A DNA stretch of 61,016 bases from Planctomycetota bacterium (GTDB lineage: Bacteria; Planctomycetota; UBA8742; UBA2392): positions 1 to 61,016 of the forward strand of contig JAHBYA010000006.1 of assembly GCA_019636195.1 (NCBI GenBank). Reading direction: 5' to 3'. The position numbers were made by a program, and so were the translations under genes. The notes under the pieces are model-generated. The model was not told the origin of the DNA, ran no database searches, and saw only the letters and a program-made list of their open reading frames with translations. Of this stretch, positions 1-8,520 are shown in pieces (the first letter of the stretch is position 1; the number at the start of each line of letters is the position of its first letter).

Positions 1-90
1 GCACATGTGCGATATAGTGTGTATGTGCAATGTGTGCATGCCCACGCCGCCAGTGTTGTCGCATGCGGCTATTGCTGGAACTGGAATAGT

Positions 91-1944
91 CTAAGAGACC
101 TTCTGCGCGCGGGTTTTGCGCAGGCGCTTGCTGGGGGCTTTGCCCTTGGCGAGCTGGTCGCCTTCGTCCGGCGTGAGGTAGTCAAGCCGGTCGCTTTCGG
201 CCTTGGCCGCCGCTTCTTCAGGTGTCAGGGGCGGCGGGATCGGCGGAGCGCCCTTCTTGCGGCGGGGAGCGCGGCGGCGCTTGGGCTTGTCGCTTGCTGC
301 CGGCGCGGCTTCGTGCTGGTCTGACTCGATGGCTTCTTTGCGGCGCTCTACTTTGCGCCTGCGCTTGGGCTTGTCGCTGCCCAGGCGCGCGCTCAGGTTG
401 CGGGTCAAAAACTCCGCGGCTTCGCGCACCACGTGGTCAACGACGCGGGCGCGGCTGGTGTCGCTGCCCACGACTTCGGCCAGGCTGGTGGCAAGCGCGT
501 CCACACTTTCGCCCAGCTGGGCGCGGGCGCTGGCGGCGCTTTCGGGCAGGGGCTCGGGATCGCGGTTTCCGTCAAGCGGGGAATTGTCGCCGGCAAGGCC
601 AAGCCTGCGCTTGACTTCGCGGTCGGGGTCGCCGCTGCGTTCAAGCACGTCAAAGCGCTCGCCGCCCAGCGCCGCGACGACACAGTTGCGGCCGTGGTTC
701 TTGGCGACGTACAGGGCGCGGTCGCACATCTCTTTCAGCGCCATCTCGCTTTGCATGCTGTGCCGGTCGAACCCGGCCACACCGAAGCTGGAGCTGATCG
801 GCAGCAGGCGGCCGCGTTCGTCAACAAACTCGGTACAGGCAATGATGTGGCGCAGGCGCTCGGCGGCGTGGGCGGCTTCGTCACGGCTGGTGCCGGTGGC
901 CACGATGCAAAGTTCTTCGCCGCCGTAGCGATAGACGGTGTCCGACTCGCGGGCCTCGCGCCTCAGAATCTCGGCCACCCGGGCCAGCACGGCGTCGCCG
1001 GCCAGGTGGCCGTATGTGTCGTTGATGTGTTTGAACTTGTCGATGTCCAGCATGATCAGCGACAGCGCGCCGCCCGTGCGCTGGGCCAGCGCCACCTGCT
1101 TGCGCATCTGGTCCTGGTAATGGTTGTTGTTGTACAGGCCGGTCTTTTCGTCCTTGATCGCGCGGTCCCAGATGCTGGCGGTCTTCAGGCCCAGCGACAC
1201 CATGCGCACCAACTGGCCCACGGCCTGTTCATAGGCCGGCATTTCATCCGAAAAGTCAGGCTCATCGGCCACGTTGCGGGCGATGCGCACCACGCCGCGC
1301 ACGCCCTCAGGCGTCGAAAAGTACACAGCCAGCACAAACTGGCCGGTGCGTTCATCCAGGTGGCGCACCTGACGCGCGTGCTTGATGGCGTCCTCGACCA
1401 GGCTGCGCTCAACGCCCTCTTGTGTCAGCACGGGCGGAAAGCGGTCAATGCCTGCCCTGCGCTCGGCGCGGGCGACGGGGCGGCTTGTCTCGTCCAGCGT
1501 GAAGACGCTGATGCTGTCACTGCGGGCAAAGTGCTCGAGCTGCTCAAGCACGACCGACAGGATGCGTTCAAACTCAACTTCCTGCTTGATTGCCAGGCTG
1601 ACCTGCTGGGCGGCGCTGACCAGGTCAAGGTTGCGCATCAGGCGCGTGCGTTCTTTGGCGACGTCGTCGTTGAGAAAGCGTTGCAGGTTGCGGTACTCGG
1701 ATTCAAAGCGCACGCGCGCCCGGTAGGTTGCGCTGGCAAACAAGGCCAGCACCGTCGCCATCACGCCGCTGAGGCCGCCGGCGACGGCGATAATCGAGTA
1801 GGCAAACGGGTCGTGGCTTGGTTCGTGCGCAAAGGGGTTCATGCGCGTGAAGTAGTAGCTGACCAGCACCACGGTCCCGATCGGCAGCAGCAAAGCCACG
1901 CCCAACAGGTAGGTGCCACGCCACGAAGAATCATCATGCGCCAT
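91..1944 (-). CDS. Membrane GAF-GGDEF diguanylate cyclase
   Basis: Predicted to make cyclic di-GMP from two GTP at the inner membrane. Two membrane segments lie at about residues 12-31 and 50-70, followed by a short coiled region, a GAF-like sensor domain (about 110-255) and a GGDEF domain. The catalytic motif is GGEEL (341-345), and an RESD inhibitory I-site sits five residues before it, so an active, product-inhibited enzyme is expected. A basic Ala/Lys/Arg-rich tail follows, holding two copies of SDKPKRRR. The ATG at 1944 was chosen because the longer reading frame would run into the divergent gene at 2093 and because the membrane segment starts just after it. 617 aa. Confidence 0.9.
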   Translation of the reverse strand: MAHDDSSWRGTYLLGVALLLPIGTVVLVSYYFTRMNPFAHEPSHDPFAYSIIAVAGGLSGVMATVLALFASATYRARVRFESEYRNLQRFLNDDVAKERTRLMRNLDLVSAAQQVSLAIKQEVEFERILSVVLEQLEHFARSDSISVFTLDETSRPVARAERRAGIDRFPPVLTQEGVERSLVEDAIKHARQVRHLDERTGQFVLAVYFSTPEGVRGVVRIARNVADEPDFSDEMPAYEQAVGQLVRMVSLGLKTASIWDRAIKDEKTGLYNNNHYQDQMRKQVALAQRTGGALSLIMLDIDKFKHINDTYGHLAGDAVLARVAEILRREARESDTVYRYGGEELCIVATGTSRDEAAHAAERLRHIIACTEFVDERGRLLPISSSFGVAGFDRHSMQSEMALKEMCDRALYVAKNHGRNCVVAALGGERFDVLERSGDPDREVKRRLGLAGDNSPLDGNRDPEPLPESAASARAQLGESVDALATSLAEVVGSDTSRARVVDHVVREAAEFLTRNLSARLGSDKPKRRRKVERRKEAIESDQHEAAPAASDKPKRRRAPRRKKGAPPIPPPLTPEEAAAKAESDRLDYLTPDEGDQLAKGKAPSKRLRKTRAQKVS

Positions 1945-2015
1945 GGGATGCCCCAGCGGGTTATCGGACCATCCGCACAGATTCTTTAGGGATAAGGACT
2001 TGGGCGCTGATTGGG

Positions 2016-2083
2016 GCTTGCAGATTTCAGGTTGCGGATTGAAGTGATCAGGTCTAATCCGAAGTCCGAAATCCGCGATCCAC
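2016..2083. repeat. 7-nt-phased repeats in inverted arrangement, divergent promoter gap
   Basis: Four consecutive heptads of GATTNNN type (2016-2043) are followed after 12 nt by four heptads of the complementary AATCCGN type (2056-2083). The halves can pair imperfectly (GATTTC, GG and CGGATT blocks match). The element fills the gap between two divergent start codons. Similar phased repeats occur at 8470, 16995, 21842 and 45645. Confidence 0.55.
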
Positions 2084-2092
2084 AGCCGATCT

Positions 2093-2671
2093 ATGCCTGA
2101 GCTCTTCCCTATCTTCGTCAACCTGCAAAGGCGCCCGGTGCTTGTCGTGGGCGCGGGCAAGGTGGCTGCGCGCAAGGTTCATGCCCTGAAGCTGGCGGGC
2201 GCCGACGTGTACGTGATTGCGCCCGCTGTCTGCGACGAGATTCGCGCGCTGGCCCGGCGCAACGAAATCAGCCTTGAAGAGCGCGCCTTCCGCAAGGGCG
2301 ACTGCGAGGGCGCATTCATCGTGATTGCCGCCACCGGCGACGCCGCTGTAAACGCCGCCGTGCGCGCCGAGGCCGAAAGCCTGAACATCCCGGTCAACGC
2401 CGTCGATGACCCCGCCAATTGCAGCTTCTACACGCCCGCCGTCGTGCGCATCGGCGACTTGCGCATCGCCATCAGTACGCAGGGCAACGCGCCGGGCCTG
2501 GCTGCCATGCTGCGCGAGCGGCTGGAACAAACGCTGCCGCAAGGCCTGGAGAAACTTGTCCAGGACGCGGCTTTGCAGCGCGCGCGCATCCGCGAGCAGG
2601 AACCCGACGAAGCCGAGCGAAGCCGCAAACTGCGCGAGTGGGTCAAGCAGCGTCTTGACGAACTGTTCTAG
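2093..2671 (+). CDS. Precorrin-2 dehydrogenase / sirohydrochlorin ferrochelatase (CysG N-terminal, Met8 type)
   Basis: Expected to oxidise precorrin-2 with NAD+ and possibly insert iron for siroheme (or lead to alternative heme). The Rossmann start VVGAGKVAARK (residues 18-28) is the family NAD-binding motif, and the middle holds the typical NAVDDPANCSFYTPA stretch. At 192 aa it is the stand-alone CysG N-terminal unit without the methyltransferase half. A uroporphyrinogen-III synthase lies 11 kb away at 13760, so tetrapyrrole genes are scattered here. Its TAG stop overlaps the stop of the convergent lipoprotein gene within CTAG (2668-2671). Confidence 0.88.
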   Translation: MPELFPIFVNLQRRPVLVVGAGKVAARKVHALKLAGADVYVIAPAVCDEIRALARRNEISLEERAFRKGDCEGAFIVIAATGDAAVNAAVRAEAESLNIPVNAVDDPANCSFYTPAVVRIGDLRIAISTQGNAPGLAAMLRERLEQTLPQGLEKLVQDAALQRARIREQEPDEAERSRKLREWVKQRLDELF

Positions 2672-3780
2672 CCGATGCTGGTGATCGCGACTTTCTGGCC
2701 GCTGATGAACAGGCTGCCGTTCTGGATCGTGATGGCGTGGCTTTGCACTGGCGCGCCTTCGGGCTCAAGTACCAGAAACTCGGTGGCGTGCCCGATCACG
2801 ATCCACCAGCGGCCGCGGGCGCCGCTTTGTGCTGACCCCGACGCGCCGCCGTGCGGCGTGCTGGTGTCGTGGCTGGTGCTGATCGCATAGACGTAGTTGC
2901 CGTCCGCGTACAGGTCCAGCGAGGCGTCGGTGGTACGCGACGTCGTGCTGCCGCCGGCGCTGCGGTTGTAGTGGCTTTCCATCTTCAGCAGGCGCCGGCC
3001 CGCCAGCAGCTGGATCGCCCCGTTGCGGCGCTCGGCGTCCTGCGGCCGGGCAAACCGGGCCGAGGCCGCCAGCTCGTCGCACACCTGCTTCAGCCGCGCC
3101 TTGCGGTCATCGCTGCCCGACACCGTGGCCAGCATCGCGTTGCCGGCGGGGCCGCGCACCGCCACGCTACGAGCCCGAAACGGGCCATAGAACGTCTGCG
3201 CCGTGTAGGTTTGCGTGTACACGTTGCCGTCCACTTGCGCCTTGCCCTCGGGTTCAAACACCAGTGTGTATTGCCCGATCGGCAGCGGGATCGACAGCGA
3301 CAGCATGGCGCGCAGGTTGTCATCACCGACGCCCGACAGGCCGATCCAGACGCCGCCCAGCAGGCCTTGCCCGCTCATGTTCACCTGCTCGTTGCTCGGC
3401 GGCAGCAGCGACAGCATGTAGCCGCCTGCGCCCTGCGTTCCCGTCCAGCCAGAGGGCACAATGAAACTCACGCCGACCGAGACACTCTTGAGGCGCTTGC
3501 CGCCTTCCACGCCGATGCCGTAGCGGATTTCTTCACCGTCCAACGAGGTCGGCACGTCGGCAGGTATCTGGCGTGGCGTGGCATCCGGTCCGCCCGCTGC
3601 AGGCGTGTTGGGCGCGGCCGACGAAGTGCCCGTCGCCGACGCAGACGTCGAGGGGCCTGAATCAGCAGGCTTGTCCGACGAACAGCTTGAAGAAGAAGCG
3701 GAAGTACCGGAAGAAGACGTGCCGGATTCACTGCCGCATGCGGCAAGTGCCAACACCAGCAGACAAAGCGCGCAACGCAT
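2668..3780 (-). CDS. Ser-rich lipoprotein of unknown function
   Basis: The ATG at 3780 gives a clear lipoprotein signal peptide ending in the lipobox LALAAC, so the mature protein is predicted to be lipid-anchored. A low-complexity Ser/Thr/Ala/Pro stretch (about residues 20-75) acts as linker, followed by about 290 residues of globular, beta-rich sequence with no family I recognise. The longer frame upstream (to 4065) is rejected because it lacks a signal and runs into the coiled-coil gene. 370 aa. Convergent with the gene at 2093. Confidence 0.75.
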   Translation of the reverse strand: MRCALCLLVLALAACGSESGTSSSGTSASSSSCSSDKPADSGPSTSASATGTSSAAPNTPAAGGPDATPRQIPADVPTSLDGEEIRYGIGVEGGKRLKSVSVGVSFIVPSGWTGTQGAGGYMLSLLPPSNEQVNMSGQGLLGGVWIGLSGVGDDNLRAMLSLSIPLPIGQYTLVFEPEGKAQVDGNVYTQTYTAQTFYGPFRARSVAVRGPAGNAMLATVSGSDDRKARLKQVCDELAASARFARPQDAERRNGAIQLLAGRRLLKMESHYNRSAGGSTTSRTTDASLDLYADGNYVYAISTSHDTSTPHGGASGSAQSGARGRWWIVIGHATEFLVLEPEGAPVQSHAITIQNGSLFISGQKVAITSIG

Positions 3781-3862
3781 GGCTGCCCCCCGCACAATCA
3801 AAGCCGGGGCAAGGCCAAAAGTCCCGACAAAACTGGCAACCGGAACGGCGCTGTTAACGAGC

Positions 3863-3888
3863 AAGCCCCGCGCGCTGGCGCGGGGCTT
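3863..3888 (-). terminator. Stem-loop terminator after the coiled-coil gene
   Basis: A perfect 11-bp inverted repeat, AAGCCCCGCGC, with loop GCTG. It lies 20 nt past the stop of the gene at 3908-4738 and before the next leftward start at 3780. There is no long U-tract, so efficiency is uncertain. Confidence 0.6.
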
Positions 3889-3907
3889 GTTTGCTGGCTG
3901 TGCGTGA

Positions 3908-4738
3908 CTATCGGTTGTTGCGCCCCTGGCGGCCCTGGCCCGGCTGCATGGCAGCACCGGGGCCCCGCGCGCCGCCCCCGCCGCCCATGCGGTTGGCGGC
4001 GTTGACGACGTTCTTGGCGGTTTCACTGTCCATGTACTGCGACAGGGCAACGATTGCGGCCTCATCGGCCTGCGTCAGCTTCTTCTGGTACTCTTCTTCA
4101 TTGATCTCGATGCCGTCGATGCGTTGGCCGTCGCGCTCGCTGCGGATCTCGGCGCGGGCCTGCAAGTGCGCCACCAGCGAGTTGCTTACATCCTTCACCA
4201 CGGCCTCGGGTATGTTCAGGCGCGGGGCCTGGCTTTCCACAAAGCGCGGCAGCGTCTCCGCCAGCTGGGTCTTGGTGCGCTCAAGCTCGGCAATGCGGTC
4301 GGCGTGGCGCTCAAGGCGGCGCTCTTCGCGACGCTCCGATTCAATCTTTTCAACTACCGCGCGTACGCTGGGCTCAAACTCGCCGCTGCTGGACGCAGGT
4401 CCGTCCTTGGGTTGCTCAACGGAGGCGGCGGCGGGGCGCGACTTCAGGGCGGAAACTTCAGCCTTCAGGGCCGCGATTTCCTTGCTGTTGTCAGCGGGCT
4501 TCTGCGCCTGGGCCTGCTCAAGTTTCACGCCCAGTGCGCGGACTTCGCTGCGCAGGGCCTCGAGCTCGGCTGAGTTGTCGGCCTTGGCAGGTGCGGCTTC
4601 GCCTTCTGTGTCCAGTACCGGCGCCACACGCGCTGACTGGGTCTTGCCCGGCAGCGGCACAAGCTCAAGCGCGACAGCGGCAATCGCGCCGCCCGCGCCG
4701 ATCACACCAGCCGCAAGGGCCGCAAGAATCGTCTTCAT
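3908..4738 (-). CDS. Exported coiled-coil protein, Gly-rich tail
   Basis: An N-terminal hydrophobic segment (about residues 4-26) acts as signal or anchor. It is followed by a Glu/Ala/Lys/Leu-rich coiled coil (about 54-105), a charged helical region with many Arg/Glu, and a C-terminal Gly/Gln/Arg-rich tail. No enzyme motif is visible and I do not recognise the family. Stands alone between the Nudix gene and the lipoprotein gene, with a stem-loop after it. 276 aa. Confidence 0.75.
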   Translation of the reverse strand: MKTILAALAAGVIGAGGAIAAVALELVPLPGKTQSARVAPVLDTEGEAAPAKADNSAELEALRSEVRALGVKLEQAQAQKPADNSKEIAALKAEVSALKSRPAAASVEQPKDGPASSSGEFEPSVRAVVEKIESERREERRLERHADRIAELERTKTQLAETLPRFVESQAPRLNIPEAVVKDVSNSLVAHLQARAEIRSERDGQRIDGIEINEEEYQKKLTQADEAAIVALSQYMDSETAKNVVNAANRMGGGGGARGPGAAMQPGQGRQGRNNR

Positions 4739-4806
4739 GGACTGCCTCCGTATCGAAACTTGCCCAATAAACCCAGCTTGGCCCCCGCAAGTTCCGGAAA
4801 ATCCAA

Positions 4807-5340
4807 CTACTGACCCAGAAAGGGCTTGAACACCATCAGGTAGCCCAGCGCGGCGATCGTCTTGCCGTCCTTGATGTTGTTGGCCTTCAACTGGATGCGC
4901 AGCTCCTTGAACGTGAACGGCTTGGCGGTGATGTCCTCGTCGGCGTCCAGCTTCTGGGTTCCCGGCGTCAGCCCGGTAGCGACAAAGATGTGCATCTTTT
5001 CGTCCAGGATGCCGGGGCTGGGAAACATCGTGAACAGGTGCTCGAGCTTTCCGGCCCGGTAGCCGGTTTCTTCTTCGAGCTCGCGGGCGGCGCAGGCCAT
5101 GGGGTCTTCGCCGGGGTCAAGCGTGCCCGCGGGGATTTCCCATAGCGGCTTCTTGGCGCCGATGCGCCATTGCTCGATCAGCAGCACGGTGTCGTTGTCG
5201 AGCATCGGGATGATGCAGGCGGCGCCCGGATGCTCAATGACTTCGCGGGCGACCTGCTGGCCCTGGTCGTTCTGGAGTGTTACGCGCGCGATGTTGAAGG
5301 CCTTGCCCTCATATACGCGCTGCCGGCTCAGCTGCATCAT
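4807..5340 (-). CDS. Nudix hydrolase, ADP-ribose pyrophosphatase-like
   Basis: Likely hydrolyses ADP-ribose or another nucleoside diphosphate derivative to nucleotide plus phosphate sugar. The full Nudix box is present: GTLDPGE, seven residues, then RELEEETGY (G-x5-E-x7-REUxEExGU). Length (177 aa) and the following PGILDEKMHIF stretch fit the NudF/ADPRase group. The ATG overlaps the upstream stop by 4 nt (ATGA), so it is translationally coupled to the membrane protein at 5337-5984. Confidence 0.9.
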   Translation of the reverse strand: MMQLSRQRVYEGKAFNIARVTLQNDQGQQVAREVIEHPGAACIIPMLDNDTVLLIEQWRIGAKKPLWEIPAGTLDPGEDPMACAARELEEETGYRAGKLEHLFTMFPSPGILDEKMHIFVATGLTPGTQKLDADEDITAKPFTFKELRIQLKANNIKDGKTIAALGYLMVFKPFLGQ

Positions 5341-5984
5341 TGGGCGGTTCCGTTGTCCACGTGTTCAAGATCGACTGTCACGCTGCCGGCGTTGATGCGC
5401 CCCTTGGTGAAGCGCGCAGCGGGCGGCGGGTCGCCGGGCACAAAGATTTCCATTTGGCGGGTGGCGCCCGGCGGCAACGTGAACTCGCGGTTGCTTTGGG
5501 CAATCCGCAGCTTGCCCAGCGCGCTGGCGTTGTCGCGCGAAGCCACACCGTCAATCCAGCGCGCGCTGTGCGTGGCGCCGTCTTCGCCGGTCAGGGACAG
5601 CGTGTTCAGCTTCACTTCAAGGGCCTGCTTGCCGGTGTTTTCCAGCGCAAGCCGGTACAGCCGCCCCTCCTGCTCAATGCCCATGTCGGCGCGCATGCGA
5701 TCGGACAGTTGCCGGCTGTACACTTCAGCGTCGTCGAGGTCGCGCACGATCACCCTGAGCCCGCCCGCGGCGCCCTGCACGGTGGCAACGATCGCGCCCG
5801 GCTCGCTGGTGGGTATCTCGACGTTGGCTGCGCCGCCGCCGCCGAAGGGGCGAATCGTGTACAGCATGAAGAAGAAGAAGCAACTGGCGGCCAGCGCACT
5901 GAGGATCACCAGCACGTTCAACGCAACCTGCGCGTTGCGCACCTGCTTGCGCGATGCTTCGTAGGGCTCGTGTTCTTCGGCCAT
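5337..5984 (-). CDS. Single-pass membrane protein, unknown
   Basis: A short acidic cytoplasmic start is followed by one strongly hydrophobic segment (about residues 23-44, with a run of Phe) and about 165 residues of extracytoplasmic beta-rich sequence. The ATG at 5984 (MAEEHEPYE) is preferred over the upstream frame start at 6017. It may be a DUF4352-like accessory protein, but I cannot name it. Part of a leftward run with the Nudix gene downstream. 215 aa. Confidence 0.75.
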   Translation of the reverse strand: MAEEHEPYEASRKQVRNAQVALNVLVILSALAASCFFFFMLYTIRPFGGGGAANVEIPTSEPGAIVATVQGAAGGLRVIVRDLDDAEVYSRQLSDRMRADMGIEQEGRLYRLALENTGKQALEVKLNTLSLTGEDGATHSARWIDGVASRDNASALGKLRIAQSNREFTLPPGATRQMEIFVPGDPPPAARFTKGRINAGSVTVDLEHVDNGTAQ

Positions 5985-6026
5985 GGCCGCAGTGTAGTGC
6001 GGGGGGGCCAAAGGCAACAGGCCGGG

Positions 6027-6917
6027 CTAGGCCGCGCTGCGGATCTGCTGGCGAAGCACCTTGTTCGCGTCCAGCATCGCGCGCAGAAAGCCGATGCGGG
6101 CCTGGTCCTGCGTGCCGCCGGCCTTGACCAGGCTGGCTTCGCCGTCGTCCACGGTCGCGACGTTGCGGCTGCTGAGGCGTTCAATTTCAAAGGCCAGGCG
6201 CTTGATGCGGGCTTCCAGCTCAATCAGGCGGCCGCTCTGGTCGTTTTCAGGCGCTGCGATGTTGCGGCGGCGCTGGCTTTCGGTAATGGAAAGCTGCAGC
6301 AGGCTGGCCTTGACTTCCTCGGCCTCCTGCATGGCGCGCATGCCGACTTCGACGCTTTCGCGGCGCAGCGCGTCCTGCGCGGCTTCGAGCGCGGCCAGCC
6401 GCTCACGGGCCTGCCGGGCAGCCAGGCTTTCGGCTTCCAGTTTTTCGATGCGCCGCGTGGCCTTTTGCAGCTCGGCCGACTGGTCGGATGTGCCGACCCG
6501 CGACGCAAGCGCCGAAAGCGCCTGCTGCAACGCGCCGGTCTGGCTGCGCTGCTGGTCAAGCTCAATGGCCAGGTGCTCGGCGCGAAGGTTGGCCTGCAAC
6601 GCCTGCTCGTGCAGCATGCGCTCGGTGCGGTAGCGCGCGGTCTCCGCTTCCACCAGCGCCAGCCGGCGTGCCGATGCCTGCGCTGCCAGCGCGTTGAACT
6701 GCCTGGCGGCCTCGGCTTCACGTTCAGCGCGGAGGCGCGCGGCCTGTTGCAGCAGCACGCCGCCCACACCGACGATCAAGGCGCCGAAGATCATTTCGTA
6801 CAGCAGGGCAAGGCCCATCTCGCCGCCGCGGGCGCGGTTGATCAGGAAACCCGCCAGCAGCCCCAGAAATGGCGCAACGGCAAGACGGCGGTCAATGCGG
6901 GCAAGAATTGCGTTCAT
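6027..6917 (-). CDS. Membrane-anchored coiled-coil protein
   Basis: Two hydrophobic segments near the N-terminus (about residues 13-29 and 37-57) are followed by roughly 230 residues of Ala/Glu/Arg/Leu-rich coiled coil. Start choice: the ATG at 6917 has a GGAG Shine-Dalgarno five nt upstream; a GTG at 6932 would overlap the RusA-like stop as GTGA. No catalytic motif seen; a structural or scaffolding role is a guess. 296 aa. Confidence 0.75.
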   Translation of the reverse strand: MNAILARIDRRLAVAPFLGLLAGFLINRARGGEMGLALLYEMIFGALIVGVGGVLLQQAARLRAEREAEAARQFNALAAQASARRLALVEAETARYRTERMLHEQALQANLRAEHLAIELDQQRSQTGALQQALSALASRVGTSDQSAELQKATRRIEKLEAESLAARQARERLAALEAAQDALRRESVEVGMRAMQEAEEVKASLLQLSITESQRRRNIAAPENDQSGRLIELEARIKRLAFEIERLSSRNVATVDDGEASLVKAGGTQDQARIGFLRAMLDANKVLRQQIRSAA

Positions 6918-6928
6918 GGCTGCTCCGT

Positions 6929-7480
6929 TCACGCGGCATCTAGGCCGGGCCGGGCTTCACCGGACTGGGCCTCAATGGCCCGGATGTTGACGACCGTGCG
7001 CTCCTGGTCGGCGTCGTGTTTTTCCATGATCACGCGGAACACGTGGCTGTCGTCGATGCCCAAGGCCGTGCAAACGCAGTCTTCCAGGAACTTGACGCGG
7101 TTGGTCAGGTCCACGCGGCGCACCTTGCCGGCGCGGGTCCAGGCGTTGAGGTAGATGTCGATGCGCAGTTCATAGACGCGCGTGGGGTCAAGCTCGGCGG
7201 ACACCATGGCGCAGATCAGCTTGCGGATGCGGCGCGCGTTGCTGGTCAGCACGCGCTTGATCACGCCGCTGGCCGGGTCGCGCACGGTCGTGAACAGCTT
7301 GTTCACGCTGGGCGGCAGGAACGGCAGCGCGATCCGCACCGGCGCCTGCGCAACCCCGCGCGACCACTGCTTGCGCGAGGCCGGCTTGGCCGCCGCCTGC
7401 CGACGGCCGTGCGCCAGCGCGCGGTACTGCTCGGCGCTGATGCGCAATGGGGGCGTGCGGTCTGGTTGCGGCGCAGCCAT
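6929..7480 (-). CDS. RusA-like endodeoxyribonuclease / Holliday junction resolvase
   Basis: The core from about residue 60 (LPFLPPSVNKL) through RRVDLTNRVKFLEDCVCTAL and GIDDSHV matches the RusA fold, where clustered Asp residues bind the metal that cleaves four-way junctions. The acidic residues of the VDLTNR and DDSHV motifs are the candidate catalytic ones. RusA is often phage-derived, but here the neighbours are ordinary chromosomal genes. An Arg/Ala-rich N-terminal extension of about 50 residues precedes the domain. ATG at 7480 chosen because the upstream frame is antisense to the PHP gene. 183 aa. Confidence 0.75.
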   Translation of the reverse strand: MAAPQPDRTPPLRISAEQYRALAHGRRQAAAKPASRKQWSRGVAQAPVRIALPFLPPSVNKLFTTVRDPASGVIKRVLTSNARRIRKLICAMVSAELDPTRVYELRIDIYLNAWTRAGKVRRVDLTNRVKFLEDCVCTALGIDDSHVFRVIMEKHDADQERTVVNIRAIEAQSGEARPGLDAA

Positions 7481-7553
7481 AAAGTCACCGCGCCTGTATC
7501 GGCGTTTTTCAGGCCGGACCTGCAATCGAAATCGGGCCGCGTGGCGTTGGCCG

Positions 7554-8459
7554 TCAACTGCGCGCTGCCGCGCGCAGCTTGTCCAGCAACTCGGCGGGTA
7601 CCCTAAAACCCCCGCCTTCGCCGTGGCCCAGCGTGGTGTGCGGCTTGGTGCGGCCGCCGTGGTAGTCGCTGCCGCCGGTGACCAGCAGGCCCAGCCGCTC
7701 GGCAATCGCCAGCAGGCCCCTGGTCCAGTGTTCGTCGTGGTCGGGGTAGATAACTTCAATGCCGGCCAGGCCCAGGTCTTTCATTTCGGCAAGGTAGGCC
7801 TCGGTGGCTTCCAGGCTGCCGCGATTGAGCCAGTAAGGGTGCGCCAGCACCGGCACCGCGTGGTGCTTGCGGACAAAGGCCAGCGCCTCGGCGGGCCCGA
7901 AGGTGTCTTTTTCAAAGTACGCCGGGCCGTCGTTGGCGATGTACTTGTCAAAGGCCTCTTGCCGCGACTTCACATAGCCCTTGCGTTCCATCAGCGCCGC
8001 AATGTGCGGGCGGCCGACCACCGCTTCGCCGGCTTCGGCCAGCAGCTCTTCATAGGTAAGCGGCATGCCAAGTTCGCCCAGCGCGGCCAGGATCTTGCGG
8101 TTGCGGCCTTCGCGCTTGTCGGCGATTTCGCGCAGGCGGGCATCAAAGCCGGCGTCGTCGGGGTCGTAAAAGTACGCCAGCAGGTGAAATGTGCCGCCGG
8201 ACAGCTTTACGCTGATTTCACAGCCCGGCACCACCTCCACGCCCAGGCGTTTGCCGGCCGCCATGGCGGCCTTCACGCCGCGGGTGGTGTCGTGATCGGT
8301 CAGGCTGATGGCGCGCAACCCAAGCGCCGCCGCCCACTCCACCAGGTATTCGGGCTCGCGTGCGCCGTCGCTGCACCGTGAGTGCATATGCAGGTCAACA
8401 CAGCCGCGCACGTCGGCGTGCGGGCCAAGAAAGTCGGACGGCGGCGGGAACTCAGGCAT
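7554..8459 (-). CDS. PHP-domain phosphoesterase (RNase AM / nucleoside bisphosphate phosphatase type)
   Basis: A trinuclear-metal PHP phosphoesterase, probably acting on 3',5'-nucleoside bisphosphates or RNA 5' ends as in the YciV/RNase AM family. Metal ligands visible: DLHMHSRCSDG (about residues 22-32), SLTDHDT, PGCEIS, LAHPYW and GSDYHG. Length (301 aa) matches the family. It is followed leftward by the RusA-like gene after a 73-nt gap, so the two may be co-transcribed. Confidence 0.88.
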   Translation of the reverse strand: MPEFPPPSDFLGPHADVRGCVDLHMHSRCSDGAREPEYLVEWAAALGLRAISLTDHDTTRGVKAAMAAGKRLGVEVVPGCEISVKLSGGTFHLLAYFYDPDDAGFDARLREIADKREGRNRKILAALGELGMPLTYEELLAEAGEAVVGRPHIAALMERKGYVKSRQEAFDKYIANDGPAYFEKDTFGPAEALAFVRKHHAVPVLAHPYWLNRGSLEATEAYLAEMKDLGLAGIEVIYPDHDEHWTRGLLAIAERLGLLVTGGSDYHGGRTKPHTTLGHGEGGGFRVPAELLDKLRAAARS

Positions 8460-8469
8460 GGGCAGTTCC

Positions 8470-8504
8470 AGATTCTAGATTGCGGAGCCCGGATTGCAGG
8501 TGGC
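8470..8504. repeat. Five degenerate 7-nt-phased repeats
   Basis: Heptads of NGATTNN type (AGATTCT, AGATTGC, GGAGCCC, GGATTGC, AGGTGGC) in the 61-nt gap between the PHP and CDF genes. They are followed by a short hairpin (GGTGGCGTG paired with the following CCCACGCAACC). Confidence 0.4.
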
Positions 8505-8520
8505 GTGCGACCCACGCAAC

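Noticed and set aside
433..1989. 518-aa plus-strand frame
   Set aside because: Antisense shadow of the GGDEF gene; high GC makes long empty frames, and the sequence is Ala/His/Gln-rich without domains.
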